A model generated the notes under the pieces. That model made no database searches and was not told the DNA's origin. It saw only the letters and a program-made list of their open reading frames with translations. From positions 1-44,860 of the forward strand of contig NZ_JACEHE010000046.1 in assembly GCF_013778455.1 (NCBI RefSeq): a stretch of 44,860 nt of DNA, given 5' to 3'. Below, piece by piece: positions 37,782 through 44,860 of the stretch. Within the stretch, counting starts at the first letter, position 1. The number at the start of each line of letters is the position of its first letter. Position numbers and translations under genes: made by a program. The stretch is from Streptomyces himalayensis subsp. himalayensis. Lineage in GTDB: Bacteria > Actinomycetota > Actinomycetes > Streptomycetales > Streptomycetaceae.

Positions 37782-38635
37782 CACCAGCCCTCCTCTCGTT
37801 CTGCGTATTCGTGCTGGTCTTGGCCCCAGCCCCCGTACGCGGGGGCGTGGGGCCGCTCGATGTAGTCCCCGACCAGCGACGTTGCGGCGTCCAGATGCAT
37901 CGGGAAGTGATTGCTGGCGTCGGCGTCCGCCTTGGCGTGCCGGTTCTTCACGCACGCCACATGCAGGTCGCCCGTGTTGGTCGTGCCGCACGTAACGATC
38001 AGCTCGGGAATCGCGGCCACCTTGCCGTGGATGTCCGAGCGCCTGGGACAGGGCCTCTTGGTGCGCTCGCTGTCAGAGGCATGGTGTACGAGCAGCAGGT
38101 GTGTGCCCGTCTCACGGGCGATGACCTTCGCCTGGCGCATGAGGTCCCGGAGGGACCCCCATTCATCCCCGGTGTCGTGACCGACGTCCGAGGCGATGTC
38201 GATGACCGTCTGGTCTGGGTACCGGCCTTCGGCCTCGTGGTAGGCGTACAGGCCGTGCCAGATGTCATCCAGGCTCGGGTCCGGGCGGAAATCCCAGCGA
38301 AGGAAGTCGTACTGCGCGAGCAGTCGCGCGCACTTCTCCGGTTCCGTCCTCAGCCACTCCTCCGTGACCGCGGTGGGCGTGTTCGTTGCCTTGGCCAGAA
38401 GCCTGGAGCTGACCGTGTCTTGATCGCTGTCCGTCGAGAACGCGAGCGTCGAGACGCCCATGTTCACAACGGCGTTGAGCATGATCCGGGTCTTATGGGA
38501 GCCGGGTACCCCGGCTAGCATGCTGACGCTGGACCGGCGGAACTTGATTCCCTGGCTGACCCAGGACGCAAAAGCGGGCGGCAGTGGCTCTTTGCCACTG
38601 GCCGCCCGCGTCACAGAACGCGAAAGCGTGAGCAT
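37781..38635 (-). CDS. DnaB-like / RepA-like replicative helicase ATPase (284 aa)
   Basis: RecA-fold ATPase: Walker A AGVPGSHKTR (41-50), Walker B TVIDIASDV (143-151), and LLLVHHASDSERTKR (around 178) as the His-containing motif of DnaB/KaiC-type enzymes. Short for DnaB (no N-terminal DnaG-binding domain), like phage-type RepA/DnaB helicases. It should unwind DNA at the fork alongside the split primase. Start directly after the upstream stop, so expression is coupled. Confidence 0.8.
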   Translation of the reverse strand: MLTLSRSVTRAASGKEPLPPAFASWVSQGIKFRRSSVSMLAGVPGSHKTRIMLNAVVNMGVSTLAFSTDSDQDTVSSRLLAKATNTPTAVTEEWLRTEPEKCARLLAQYDFLRWDFRPDPSLDDIWHGLYAYHEAEGRYPDQTVIDIASDVGHDTGDEWGSLRDLMRQAKVIARETGTHLLLVHHASDSERTKRPCPRRSDIHGKVAAIPELIVTCGTTNTGDLHVACVKNRHAKADADASNHFPMHLDAATSLVGDYIERPHAPAYGGWGQDQHEYAEREEGW

Positions 38636-38890
38636 CTACATCGTGATCCTGTCGAGCCAGAGGAACAGCATGATTCCGAAGAAGACCAGGACGGCGCTCG
38701 CTGAAAAGGCGGGCGGCATGCGCAGCCCGTGCTTGCTGTCCGGCGAGCGGTAGCGCTCAGCCGGGGAAGGCCCTGAGATGGCCTTCAGAAGCTCCGCTGC
38801 GCGCTGCTCCTGCTCCTTGGTCATGGGCGGACGGAAGCGGCCCGTAGGGTCCGCCTCGCGTGTCGTGTATTTCCTTGATCGTGATGCCAT
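38636..38890 (-). CDS. Small tail-anchored membrane protein (84 aa)
   Basis: Starts MASRSRKYTTREADPTGRFR; a basic soluble N-terminus, a helical middle (EQEQRAAELLKAISG), and one membrane segment at about residues 61-80 (FSASAVLVFFGIMLFLWL). A tail-anchored protein could tether something to the membrane, for example a replication complex. The stop abuts the helicase start. Confidence 0.65.
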   Translation of the reverse strand: MASRSRKYTTREADPTGRFRPPMTKEQEQRAAELLKAISGPSPAERYRSPDSKHGLRMPPAFSASAVLVFFGIMLFLWLDRITM

Positions 38891-38954
38891 GTCCCTCTCC
38901 CCTCCCTGGAACGCCCAGTGTGACGCCCAGGGAGATGGAGGGGCAATGCACCAA

Positions 38955-39611
38955 TTACGCAGGCACGGGCTGGAACTGGTCGAAGGCGCCCGCGTACCGC
39001 GGGTCCACGTACCAGGACTTGTCCGCCTTGTTGAAGGAGAACTGCCCGCCCTCGGACGGGCGACCCTTCCTCATCTGGTACTGAGCCGTGATGCCGTCGA
39101 ACACGCCCTTCTGCTTGAAGGGCACGTTCAGGCGGTACCAGCCGGACTGCGCGTACTCCGGCGGGGTCTGCGCCTGGGCCGGCGGAGCCGGAGGCGTCGG
39201 GGCCCCGGCGTTCTGCCAGGCCGCGGGGGCCTGGCCCGGGACGCCCGGCATGGCTGGCGGAACCGGCGCCGGGGTCGGGTACCCCGCGGCGACCTGCTGA
39301 GCGGCCCCGGGGGCCGGGGAAGCGCCCACAGGCGTGGCGCCCAGGCCGTTGCCCAGAGCCGCACCGGCCTTGAAGGCGGCCCAGGCGCGGCCTATGGCCG
39401 CACCGACCTCAGCGTTCTCCAGCTCCTCGGACGCTGCCGTGATCTCGGCCGCGGTGTTGGCGCGGACCACGAGCATCGGGCCGCGGCCGTCGATGGAGAT
39501 CGTGTAGCGGTGGTTGTGCGGGTTCTGGGGGAACTCGGGGTAGGTGGCGTCCGTCTCCGGCCCGGTCCAGTCCTGCTCGTCGGTGGTCTGCTCGGGCATG
39601 GTGTCCGTCAT
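38955..39611 (-). CDS. Hypothetical protein, Ala/Pro-rich linker (218 aa)
   Basis: N-terminal domain (residues 30-75: RYTISIDGRGPMLVVRANTAAEITAASEELEN), an Ala/Pro/Gly-rich flexible middle (95-150), and a C-terminal beta domain (SGWYRLNVPFKQKGVFDGITAQ...SWYVDPRYAGAF). Two domains joined by a linker would suit a DNA-binding or single-strand-binding partner in replication, but I see no OB-fold signature. ATG overlaps the methyltransferase stop (ATGA). Confidence 0.6.
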   Translation of the reverse strand: MTDTMPEQTTDEQDWTGPETDATYPEFPQNPHNHRYTISIDGRGPMLVVRANTAAEITAASEELENAEVGAAIGRAWAAFKAGAALGNGLGATPVGASPAPGAAQQVAAGYPTPAPVPPAMPGVPGQAPAAWQNAGAPTPPAPPAQAQTPPEYAQSGWYRLNVPFKQKGVFDGITAQYQMRKGRPSEGGQFSFNKADKSWYVDPRYAGAFDQFQPVPA

Positions 39612-40193
39612 GCTGCCTCTTTCTCGGTCGAACGGAGTGCGTGGATCTGGTGAAGCAGGTGGTCATAGGCCACGTACGCCTGCTGAGGCATGGCGCCGTT
39701 GCCGATCTTGTGGAGCTGCTGAGCGCGGGTCAGGCCCGGCACGTCCGTGACATGACCGGGGATGCCCATCAGCCACTCAGCAAAAGAGGCCGTCAGTCGA
39801 CGGCCCCCACGTGGTCCCAGCTCCGTCGGGGCCGGAGCCGGTACGCCTATCAGGCGTTCCCATCTCCGGATGGCGGGCAGGTACTCGCCCCACCATTCGG
39901 TAGGCGAGTAACGGCTGTCCGGAGGTTCATGCCCCCCTTTCGGCTCGGGCTCGTCCCCGGGCCCCCCGTCCCGTCCGCCGCTGTCGGCGTGGGGAAGAAG
40001 GAAGGAGACCTCATCGTCGAGGGTTGGGCCATGCCCCCCCCCGCGACGCTTGTCCGGGTGCTGCGCTGAGCCGTTGCGGCCCAGTTGCGCCGTGGGCGTC
40101 TTCAGCAGCAAGACCACCTCGTTCAGCGGCCTGGAGTTGACCCCGTGCAGGTTCGAGGCGCCCGACCGCCAGGGATTGGCGGTCGGCGTGGGG
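39608..40193 (-). CDS. C5 DNA methyltransferase, C-terminal part in shifted frame
   Basis: Continues the methyltransferase in the +1 frame: PTPTANPWRSGASN, LLLKTPTAQLGRNGSAQHPD, then RRLTASFAEWLMGIPG (motif IX-like) and LHKIGNGAMPQQAY (motif X). It has no credible start codon or RBS of its own near 40193, so it should only be made as a fusion with the upstream part. If the two parts are joined by a +1 shift near the CCCC at 40190-40193, the product would be about 353 residues. Either a broken gene, a sequence error or programmed frameshifting. Confidence 0.75.
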
Positions 40194-40670
40194 AACACCG
40201 ATGCCGAACCATCGGAGCCGGATATGGGCGGCTCCCACGTCGGAAGCTCGAAGAGTCGTCCACCAGAGGTCATACCCGACGCTGGCCAGGTCTTCAGCGA
40301 CGACGTTGAGGCCCCGCGACCTGATCGCCCCGACGTTCTCCAGGAACGCGTACTCAGGTCGAATATCGCGTATGGCCCGGCAGACGTCCTTCCAGACCTT
40401 GGACCGACTTCCATTGATGCCCTCTCTTCCGCCGGCGTTGCTGATGTCCTGACAGCTGAAGCCGGCCACGACCTTGTCGACCAGGCCGTACAGCTGCGTG
40501 AAGTCGTACGTCTCGATGTCGCCGAGATTCGGCGCCTCGGGGTAGTGGTGCGCGAGCAAAAGAGAGGCCGCTTCGTCGTTGTCCGCGACGTAAGCGACCT
40601 TGTCACCAGTCAGGGCCTCAACGGCCATGTCCAGCCCCCCATAGCCCGTGCAGAGGCTAAGGATCGGCAT
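40011..40670 (-). CDS. C5 DNA methyltransferase, N-terminal part
   Basis: Begins MPILSLCTGYGGLDMAVEAL (motif I, AdoMet binding). GFSCQDIS with catalytic Cys73 (motif IV; Ser in place of the usual Pro before Cys), FLENVGAIRSRG (ENV, motif VI) and HIRLRWFGIG (motif VIII region) follow in order. After residue about 160 the frame loses homology and runs on for about 60 Arg/Gly-rich residues to a stop, while the remaining motifs are in the +1 frame. ATG at 40670 behind GAGGAGGACG. Would methylate cytosine, probably for protection from host restriction. Confidence 0.85.
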   Translation of the reverse strand: MPILSLCTGYGGLDMAVEALTGDKVAYVADNDEAASLLLAHHYPEAPNLGDIETYDFTQLYGLVDKVVAGFSCQDISNAGGREGINGSRSKVWKDVCRAIRDIRPEYAFLENVGAIRSRGLNVVAEDLASVGYDLWWTTLRASDVGAAHIRLRWFGIGVPHADRQSLAVGRLEPARGQLQAAERGGLAAEDAHGATGPQRLSAAPGQASRGGAWPNPRR

Positions 40671-40755
40671 CGTCCTCCTCGGGCACCTCGAAGCGGATGC
40701 AGCCCGGGTAATGGCCGCACGCGTCGCAGCAGGTGCCGCAGTCACAGTTGGTCAC
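40657..40755 (-). CDS. Tiny Cys-rich protein (32 aa)
   Basis: GTG at 40755 overlaps the upstream stop (GTGA): (V)TNCDCGTCCDACGHYPGC, seven Cys in the first 19 residues followed by an acidic tail. The stop overlaps the methyltransferase RBS/start area. Probably a mini zinc-binding protein. Supported by junctions rather than homology. Confidence 0.55.
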   Translation of the reverse strand: MTNCDCGTCCDACGHYPGCIRFEVPEEDDADP

Positions 40756-40949
40756 TCGTCCTCGTCGTCCCGGTGCATGTCGTGCGTGTGGCACCAGCCC
40801 GGGTCTCGCCGCGGGTCGTCCAGCGGGACGTACTCCTCGTCCTTCTCGGACGAGAGCAGCGCCATGGAGACAAGAGAAAGGCGCCCGGCCATGTAGCCGA
40901 GCGCCATGGATGCCAGGGCCAGAGGCCCCAGCAATGCGGTGGGGTCCAT
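40752..40949 (-). CDS. Small membrane protein (65 aa)
   Basis: Starts MDPTALLGPLALASMALGYM; one long or two short membrane segments within residues 4-33, then an acidic cytosolic tail with WCHTHDMHRDDEDE (Cys/His, possible metal binding). ATG overlaps the upstream stop (TGATG). Paired with the membrane protein encoded immediately upstream. Confidence 0.65.
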   Translation of the reverse strand: MDPTALLGPLALASMALGYMAGRLSLVSMALLSSEKDEEYVPLDDPRRDPGWCHTHDMHRDDEDE

Positions 40950-41173
40950 CAGTTCTCCTGGCGCAGCTTGTACACCCACGTGACGGCCACAAGGACCGCC
41001 ATGGCCCCCACGGGCACGGCCCAGCCCCAGGTGCCCTCACGGGCGTACTGGACGCCGTGGACGGCGGCACCCAGTGCCGAGACCGGCACGGAGATGCGAA
41101 GGGTGCGATCGGACCACAGCAGAAGGAAGCCGACCGCCATCAGGGCGAAGCCGACGATGAACAGGAAATGCAT
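40949..41173 (-). CDS. Small membrane protein with about three segments (74 aa)
   Basis: Starts MHFLFIVGFALMAVGFLLLW; membrane segments about 3-20, 27-45 and 52-69. ATG at 41173 behind GAGGAGAGG. Coupled to the next membrane gene. Could be a superinfection-exclusion, holin-like or antirepressor-type membrane function; sequence alone does not decide. Confidence 0.65.
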   Translation of the reverse strand: MHFLFIVGFALMAVGFLLLWSDRTLRISVPVSALGAAVHGVQYAREGTWGWAVPVGAMAVLVAVTWVYKLRQEN

Positions 41174-41181
41174 GCCTCTCC

Positions 41182-42054
41182 TCAGTAAGAGGGGGTGTTG
41201 GATGGATGGCCCGGACTCGCCGGGTCGTACTGCGGGGCCAGAGGTCCGCCAATGACCGCGCAGGCGGCCTTCACGTCGCACAGGAAGCAGTCCGAGAGGT
41301 CCGCGGGCCACTGGCCCGACTTCAGGTAGCCCTGGACGTCCTCCCACGCCTTGCCGAAGATCTCGCCCACGAACTCGGGCGTGTACTCGGTCAGGTCGAA
41401 GGGCTTACCGACCGTGCCCTTGCGGTTCATGAAGGGCACGCCCATGTCCACGTCCAAGCCGTACTTGACCTTGAGCAGGGCGGAGTACGTGCCGAACTGG
41501 TCCGCGTTCTTGGGCGGCTTCTTGCCGCTCTTGAGGTCGACGATCCAGTGCTTCTTGAAGACCGGGTCCCAGAAGACCCGGTCCAGGTACGCCTTGATCT
41601 CCACCGGGCAGCCAGGCAGGCGTCCGGAGACGTCCAGCTCGATGGCGGGTTCGCCGTCGGGTGTGGTCCAGATCTCCCAGGGGGAGCGCTCGCGCCAGTC
41701 GATGTATGACCGGACGAAGCCCAGGCCCATGGTCCGCCAGACCTCGATGGGCTCAGCGCTGGACTTGGCCCAGATGTTCTCGTTGGGCTCGCGCTCGCGA
41801 GCCTCGAAAAGCTGGAAGTCGAAGCAGGTGTCCCAGGCGGCCTTGACGTTCAGCTTTTCGCCGCCAGCCATGACGTTGAGGTCGTAGACCTCCGTCACCT
41901 GGTGCACGGCGGAGCCTCCAGCAAGCCACAGGGCGGGCCGCTTGGGAGCTTTGGCGAGGTACTTAAGGAAGTAGCTCTTCGCGCAGCGCGTGAGCGTCTC
42001 TCTGGCGCTGTGGGAGATGTGCACGGGCGCCCTAGGCTGCGGAGTCTCCGGCAT
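41182..42054 (-). CDS. RecB/Cas4-like PD-(D/E)XK exonuclease (290 aa)
   Basis: Pattern of the PDDEXK_1 family: GGSAVHQ (His51), LDRVFW (Asp158), WIVDLKSGKKP (Asp173, Lys175) and DQFGTYSALL (Gln186). Four Cys (Cys24 and C-terminal Cys256, Cys259, Cys265 in DCFLCDVKAAC) are placed as in the iron-sulfur cluster of AddB/Cas4. It probably resects DNA ends for phage recombination. ATG at 42054 with AGGAGG nine bases upstream; overlaps the WhiB gene by 23 bases. Confidence 0.85.
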   Translation of the reverse strand: MPETPQPRAPVHISHSARETLTRCAKSYFLKYLAKAPKRPALWLAGGSAVHQVTEVYDLNVMAGGEKLNVKAAWDTCFDFQLFEAREREPNENIWAKSSAEPIEVWRTMGLGFVRSYIDWRERSPWEIWTTPDGEPAIELDVSGRLPGCPVEIKAYLDRVFWDPVFKKHWIVDLKSGKKPPKNADQFGTYSALLKVKYGLDVDMGVPFMNRKGTVGKPFDLTEYTPEFVGEIFGKAWEDVQGYLKSGQWPADLSDCFLCDVKAACAVIGGPLAPQYDPASPGHPSNTPSY

Positions 42055-42832
42055 GGTCGGGCCTCCTCTCGTAGGTCAGGATCACGACCGCTTGCGGCTG
42101 GTACAGCCGCACGTCCTCAGCCCGGAACCACTTGTTGACGTTGCCGCGGCCGGAGTACGTGGTGATGAAGAACCAGGCCCCGTCATCGGTCTGGCCCCGG
42201 TACCAGCCGTCAGAGATCCGCCCGTTGTGGCGGACCCAGGCATGAGCCCGGCCGGGCTGGTCCGGGAAGCCCGGCTGCCTGTCGTCCAACTCGGGCAGGG
42301 GCAGGTCCACGACCTTGGCCGCGGCCTGCTTCTGCAGGGCCTCGTGGTGAGCCCGCCACTCGCTCTCCAGCTCTTCGCCGAGATTGAGAGTGATGCCCGT
42401 CTGGCGGGTGATGTCCTTCCAGAGCATCCCGCCATCGCGGCACTCGGCCAGGATCTGGCCCCAGGCCAAGCGCTTCTCAGCCGGCCAGCGCATGGCCTGC
42501 TTCGGCAGCTTCCTGCGCAGAAGGAAGCGATCCCACTGGTCCAGCCCGCCCCAGACGCCGAACTCCTCGCCCAAGGTGTCCCGCCTGCACTCCTGCAGCA
42601 CGGGGCACTTCTGGCAGACCTCCTTGGCCTCGGCCCATATGGCAAGAACCGTCTTCGCGGGGCGCTTGCTGACCTGCTGCGGACCTCCCGCGAAGAAGAT
42701 CTCCGGGTCTGCCCACCGGCAGCTGCCGCGGTCCTGCCAACGCCGCTCGGGGTCGTACAGCGGCTCTATCTCCACAGGGTCCCGATCAGGACGCCCAGGC
42801 CCATGCCAAGGGAGAACGCCAACGCTCGCCAT
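42032..42832 (-). CDS. WhiB-like regulator with C-terminal extension (266 aa)
   Basis: N-terminal WhiB domain: Cys38 (RGSCRWADPEIFFAGG), Cys73 and Cys76 (VCQKC), Cys82 (LQEC), then FGVWGGLDQWDR, the GVWGG turn. The four Cys hold a 4Fe-4S cluster in the family, which acts with sigma factor HrdB/SigA. Most Wbl proteins are 80-130 residues; this one has an extra 160 residues: an HTH-like part (LAWGQILAECRDGGMLWKDITRQTGITLNLG) and a beta domain (GWYRGQTDDGAWFFITTY). ATG at 42832 behind GGGAGGAG. A candidate activator of late or early phage genes. Confidence 0.9.
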   Translation of the reverse strand: MASVGVLPWHGPGRPDRDPVEIEPLYDPERRWQDRGSCRWADPEIFFAGGPQQVSKRPAKTVLAIWAEAKEVCQKCPVLQECRRDTLGEEFGVWGGLDQWDRFLLRRKLPKQAMRWPAEKRLAWGQILAECRDGGMLWKDITRQTGITLNLGEELESEWRAHHEALQKQAAAKVVDLPLPELDDRQPGFPDQPGRAHAWVRHNGRISDGWYRGQTDDGAWFFITTYSGRGNVNKWFRAEDVRLYQPQAVVILTYERRPDHAGDSAA

Positions 42833-42833
42833 C

Positions 42834-43142
42834 TCATCCGCTCCTCCCGTCATCCGCAGACGCAGGGGTAGACCCGGCCGCATCCAGGGCAGACAGGCAC
42901 GATGGACATATCGCTTCTCTTCTCTTGCTCTGGTGCGCCAGCTCCAGTTCACGGCGCAACCGCTCGTTCTCTTGCACCAGGCGGCTGCCGTCCCGGCTCC
43001 GGCCCGCCTCCAGGCCACGCTTGTACGCGGCTTCGATGTGGGGCATGAGGTCGCTGAGGGCGCTTGCCTTCAGGAAGGAGTCGCCCCCCACCCAGAAGTC
43101 CACGATCGACCGGAGATCGGCCTTCCAGTCCGGCTCACTCAT
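42834..43142 (-). CDS. Coiled-coil protein with CxxC (102 aa)
   Basis: Starts MSEPDWKADLRSIVDFWVGG. Residues 50-75 (RLVQENERLRRELELAHQSK) are a leucine-zipper coiled coil, followed by ICPSC, and a small polar tail. One base before the WhiB gene. Perhaps a regulatory partner; unknown. Confidence 0.65.
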   Translation of the reverse strand: MSEPDWKADLRSIVDFWVGGDSFLKASALSDLMPHIEAAYKRGLEAGRSRDGSRLVQENERLRRELELAHQSKRREAICPSCLSALDAAGSTPASADDGRSG

Positions 43143-43314
43143 CCCAGACCGCCCCGTAAGCGGCCTGGTGGATGGCGGCGATCCTGCGGGCCCCCTCGGG
43201 GCCGGCGATGACCTCGCCCCGCTCGATCTGGCCCAAGATCCGCTCCTCCTCCGTCGGGGGACGGACTCCCGCCTCCGCCGGATGGCGTCCGATACTGACG
43301 TCTTTGCTGGTCAT
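43135..43314 (-). CDS. Small hypothetical protein (59 aa)
   Basis: Starts MTSKDVSIGRHPAEAGVRPP; ATG at 43314 behind GGAGGGGG. Charged N-terminus and one amphipathic helix (EERILGQIERGEVIAGPEGARRIAAIHQAAYG). First gene of the replication operon after the integrase terminator. No family recognised. Confidence 0.6.
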   Translation of the reverse strand: MTSKDVSIGRHPAEAGVRPPTEEERILGQIERGEVIAGPEGARRIAAIHQAAYGAVWDE

Positions 43315-43333
43315 GGCCCCCTCCGGGCATGCA

Positions 43334-43364
43334 AAGAGCCCCCGGGGAGTTCCCGAGGGCTCTT
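43334..43364 (-). terminator. Terminator of the integrase gene
   Basis: AAGAGCCCTCGGG / CCCGGGGGCTCTT, stem of about 12 bp with one mismatch and a short loop, followed on the minus strand by TTGC. Lies 15 bases past the integrase stop and 20 bases before the next gene. Confidence 0.75.
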
Positions 43365-43378
43365 GGTGTGTTCTGGGC

Positions 43379-44809
43379 TCAGGCCCAGATGGGTTCAATC
43401 AAGTCCGGGTTGAACTTGGGTCCCGCTCCCTTCCCGGCTGGATGGATGATCACAGCCTGGATGCTCTGCAGGATGCGTGCACGCTGACGCTCGATGGTGG
43501 GCAGAGCATCGAAGGCGTCCCGGCTGGCTGTGGAAATGACCTCAGCTGTACGCCGGGCTGCTCTGGCCCGGCGCTGCTCGGCCAGAAGCCGGTCACGCTT
43601 GGTCTCCAGGTCAGGCATGAGCTGGATGAGCGTAGAGACACTGATCTTCTTGTCGTTCTTGGCCTGGATCAGTTCTCTGATCTCGCCCTGGACTTCGGCT
43701 AGTTCCGCCTCGCCTTCCCAGGTGGGGGCCTTGGTGGTGACCTTGGACTTCACCCGCTCCTCGTCCGCCAGGACGAGGCTGATGATCAGCTCGTCGATCG
43801 GCTCGGCCTTGCGGCTGATGCCGCCGCAGCCGCCCTTCTCTTGATGGCAGCAGTAGGCGGGGACGCGGTTGCCCTTGCGGTCCTTGCGGTACTGGCCCCG
43901 CATGGGCCCGGTGCACTTGCCGCACCGGGCGATGCCCGAGAGCAGGTAAGGGGTCACGTTCGGGTTGCGGGGGGGCGTGCGCCCCTCCAGTTCCGCCGTG
44001 ACCTCCTCCAGCCTCTCAGGTGTGCAGATGGCCTCCCAGGAGCCCTTGATGAGGCTGCCGTGCTCCTCTCGGAGCACCTCCCCGCGGTAGACCTTGATCC
44101 CGGCGAGAGCCGGATTGGTCAGTACGCGCGTAACAGTGGAGTGTTGCAGGCCCCCGTCCTTCCCGAAGCGCTTGCCGCTTCGGGACCTGGGGATCACGTC
44201 CCGGGCCAGCCAGTCATCCCGGATCTCGTGGATTCGGTCGCCGGCCATGATGCGCTCGTGGGCCTTGAGGATTTCCTTCTTGGCCTCCGGGTCGGCGGTC
44301 TCCCCGTCCGGCATCCAGCCGTACGGGACACGGCCGCCGTGGACGAGCTTGACCTCAGTGACGGCAAGTTCCTCCTGCTTGCGCTTGACGCGCCGCGCCG
44401 TGTCGGCGCTGGCCTTGTTGGCGAAGGCGACCAAGACGCGGGCCATGGTGCGCCCGTCGGAGGTCATGAGGTTGATGTCGCCCTGAAGGCTGGCGAAGAT
44501 CAGCCCGGGGTGCCGGTCGTAGATCTCGATGGTGCGCTCCAGCTCCCGCGGTTGGCGGGTGAAGCGGTCCAGGTCATAGACGACAATGCCCTTGATGATC
44601 CCGGCATCGAGATCCTTCAGCATCTGCTCAAAGTCGGGGCGCACGACAGTGGGCTTGTAGGCCGACAGGTCGTTGTCCTCGTACTGGACTGGGTCCCAGC
44701 GGCGGAGCCGGGCGAGGTTCAGGCAGTCTTCTCGCTGCCGCTTCACGCCCTTGGCGTCCCCCACCATGTCCTCAGAGATCCGGTAGTAGGTCCCGACAGG
44801 AACAGGCAC
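43379..44809 (-). CDS. int: Large serine integrase
   Basis: 476 residues from GTG at 44809, chosen because GAGGGGG stands 5 bases upstream; ATG at 44827 would add six residues but lacks a good RBS. Catalytic domain: VGTYYRISEDMVGDAKGVKRQ with nucleophile Ser12, YDLDRFTRQPRELE, and the QGDINLMTSDGRTMARVLVAFA helix E region. Then the recombinase domain (GGRVPYGWMPDG; RVLTNPALAGIKVYRGE), a zinc ribbon (RCGKC ... YCCHQEKGGC) and a coiled coil (EGEAELAEVQGEIRELIQAK). It catalyses attP x attB integration; excision would need a directionality factor, not identified here. attP lies directly upstream. Confidence 0.95.
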   Translation of the reverse strand: MPVPVGTYYRISEDMVGDAKGVKRQREDCLNLARLRRWDPVQYEDNDLSAYKPTVVRPDFEQMLKDLDAGIIKGIVVYDLDRFTRQPRELERTIEIYDRHPGLIFASLQGDINLMTSDGRTMARVLVAFANKASADTARRVKRKQEELAVTEVKLVHGGRVPYGWMPDGETADPEAKKEILKAHERIMAGDRIHEIRDDWLARDVIPRSRSGKRFGKDGGLQHSTVTRVLTNPALAGIKVYRGEVLREEHGSLIKGSWEAICTPERLEEVTAELEGRTPPRNPNVTPYLLSGIARCGKCTGPMRGQYRKDRKGNRVPAYCCHQEKGGCGGISRKAEPIDELIISLVLADEERVKSKVTTKAPTWEGEAELAEVQGEIRELIQAKNDKKISVSTLIQLMPDLETKRDRLLAEQRRARAARRTAEVISTASRDAFDALPTIERQRARILQSIQAVIIHPAGKGAGPKFNPDLIEPIWA

Positions 44810-44837
44810 GTCAACCCCCTCATCCACGTGGGATGAG

Positions 44838-44860
44838 AGAGTATCACCGATCTGCTTGGA
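44838..44860. other. attP: attP left half-site (serine integrase attachment site)
   Basis: Left half of the dyad completed by bases 1-28: GTATCA, six bases, TGCTTG, then GA joined to TGTT. TGCTTG mirrors CAAGCA and GTATCA mirrors TGTAAC at equal distances from the centre. Lies 29 bases upstream of the integrase GTG. Confidence 0.6.

Noticed and set aside
38955..39611. Single-strand DNA-binding protein
   Set aside because: Domain layout would fit, but no OB-fold signature or acidic C-terminal tip is present, so it is left as hypothetical.
1..44860. Phage-encoded DNA or RNA polymerase
   Set aside because: No polymerase A/B/C motif or single-subunit RNAP motif is found in any frame; the 1644-aa protein has no T/DxxGR-type RNAP signature that I can see.
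1..44860. Insertion sequences or transposases
   Set aside because: No DDE or HUH transposase-like gene and no terminal inverted repeats with target duplications were found; the only recombinase is the serine integrase.

Overview
This window looks like one complete temperate bacteriophage genome or prophage of a Streptomyces-like actinobacterium. The evidence is the high GC content, frequent GTG starts, strong purine-rich ribosome binding sites, a phage WhiB-like regulator, a DUF5753/DUF397 pair of the kind Streptomyces uses in regulation, and a large serine integrase. No host housekeeping gene is visible. The virion genes (N4 gp56-type major capsid protein, a 1644-residue internal protein followed by a set of internal proteins with cell-wall hydrolase domains, a beta-helix tailspike, no tape measure and no sheath) point to a short-tailed, podovirus-like particle.

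The two ends of the window fit together. The last 23 bases and the first 28 bases form a symmetrical serine-integrase attachment site just upstream of the integrase. The window therefore behaves as a circle cut at the attP core, or as a prophage trimmed at its att cores.

Layout. (1) Positions 1-5943, minus strand: a left block of small early genes with an HTH protein, a tRNA-like element, a DUF5753 protein without its HTH overlapping a DUF397 gene, and several small Cys-rich or unknown genes separated by repeated intergenic modules (conserved hairpins, shared RBS). (2) Positions 5944-7703: a 1.75-kb non-coding control region with AT-rich palindromic operator-like sites (6383-6505), a dense array of about 18 hairpins (6781-7470), a pair of covarying 21-bp repeats (7572-7624) and a 20-bp dyad (7625-7644) that recurs at 23954-23973. 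(3) Positions 7704-23795, plus strand: terminase, small membrane protein, amidase, portal, internal (ejection) proteins; then a terminator and the second copy of the dyad. (4) Positions 24093-33194, plus strand: scaffold, capsid, tailspike, tail adaptor, fibre, nozzle-like protein, peptidoglycan-binding protein and holin-like protein, ending at a bidirectional terminator (33275-33305). (5) Positions 33427-43314, minus strand: a tightly coupled early/replication operon with WhiB-like protein, RecB/Cas4-like nuclease, two membrane proteins, a frameshifted C5 DNA methyltransferase, DnaB-like helicase, SLOG protein, Holliday-junction resolvase-like nuclease, two-gene primase and many small genes. 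(6) Positions 43379-44809, minus strand: large serine integrase with its own terminator.

Working picture (inference): on the circular form the minus-strand genes form one leftward arm running 5943 to 1, across attP, into integrase and the replication genes. Integration at attP would cut this arm between gene 32-193 and the integrase. Late genes appear to be two rightward units, each preceded by the same dyad. No DNA or RNA polymerase gene is seen, so host polymerases are presumably used.
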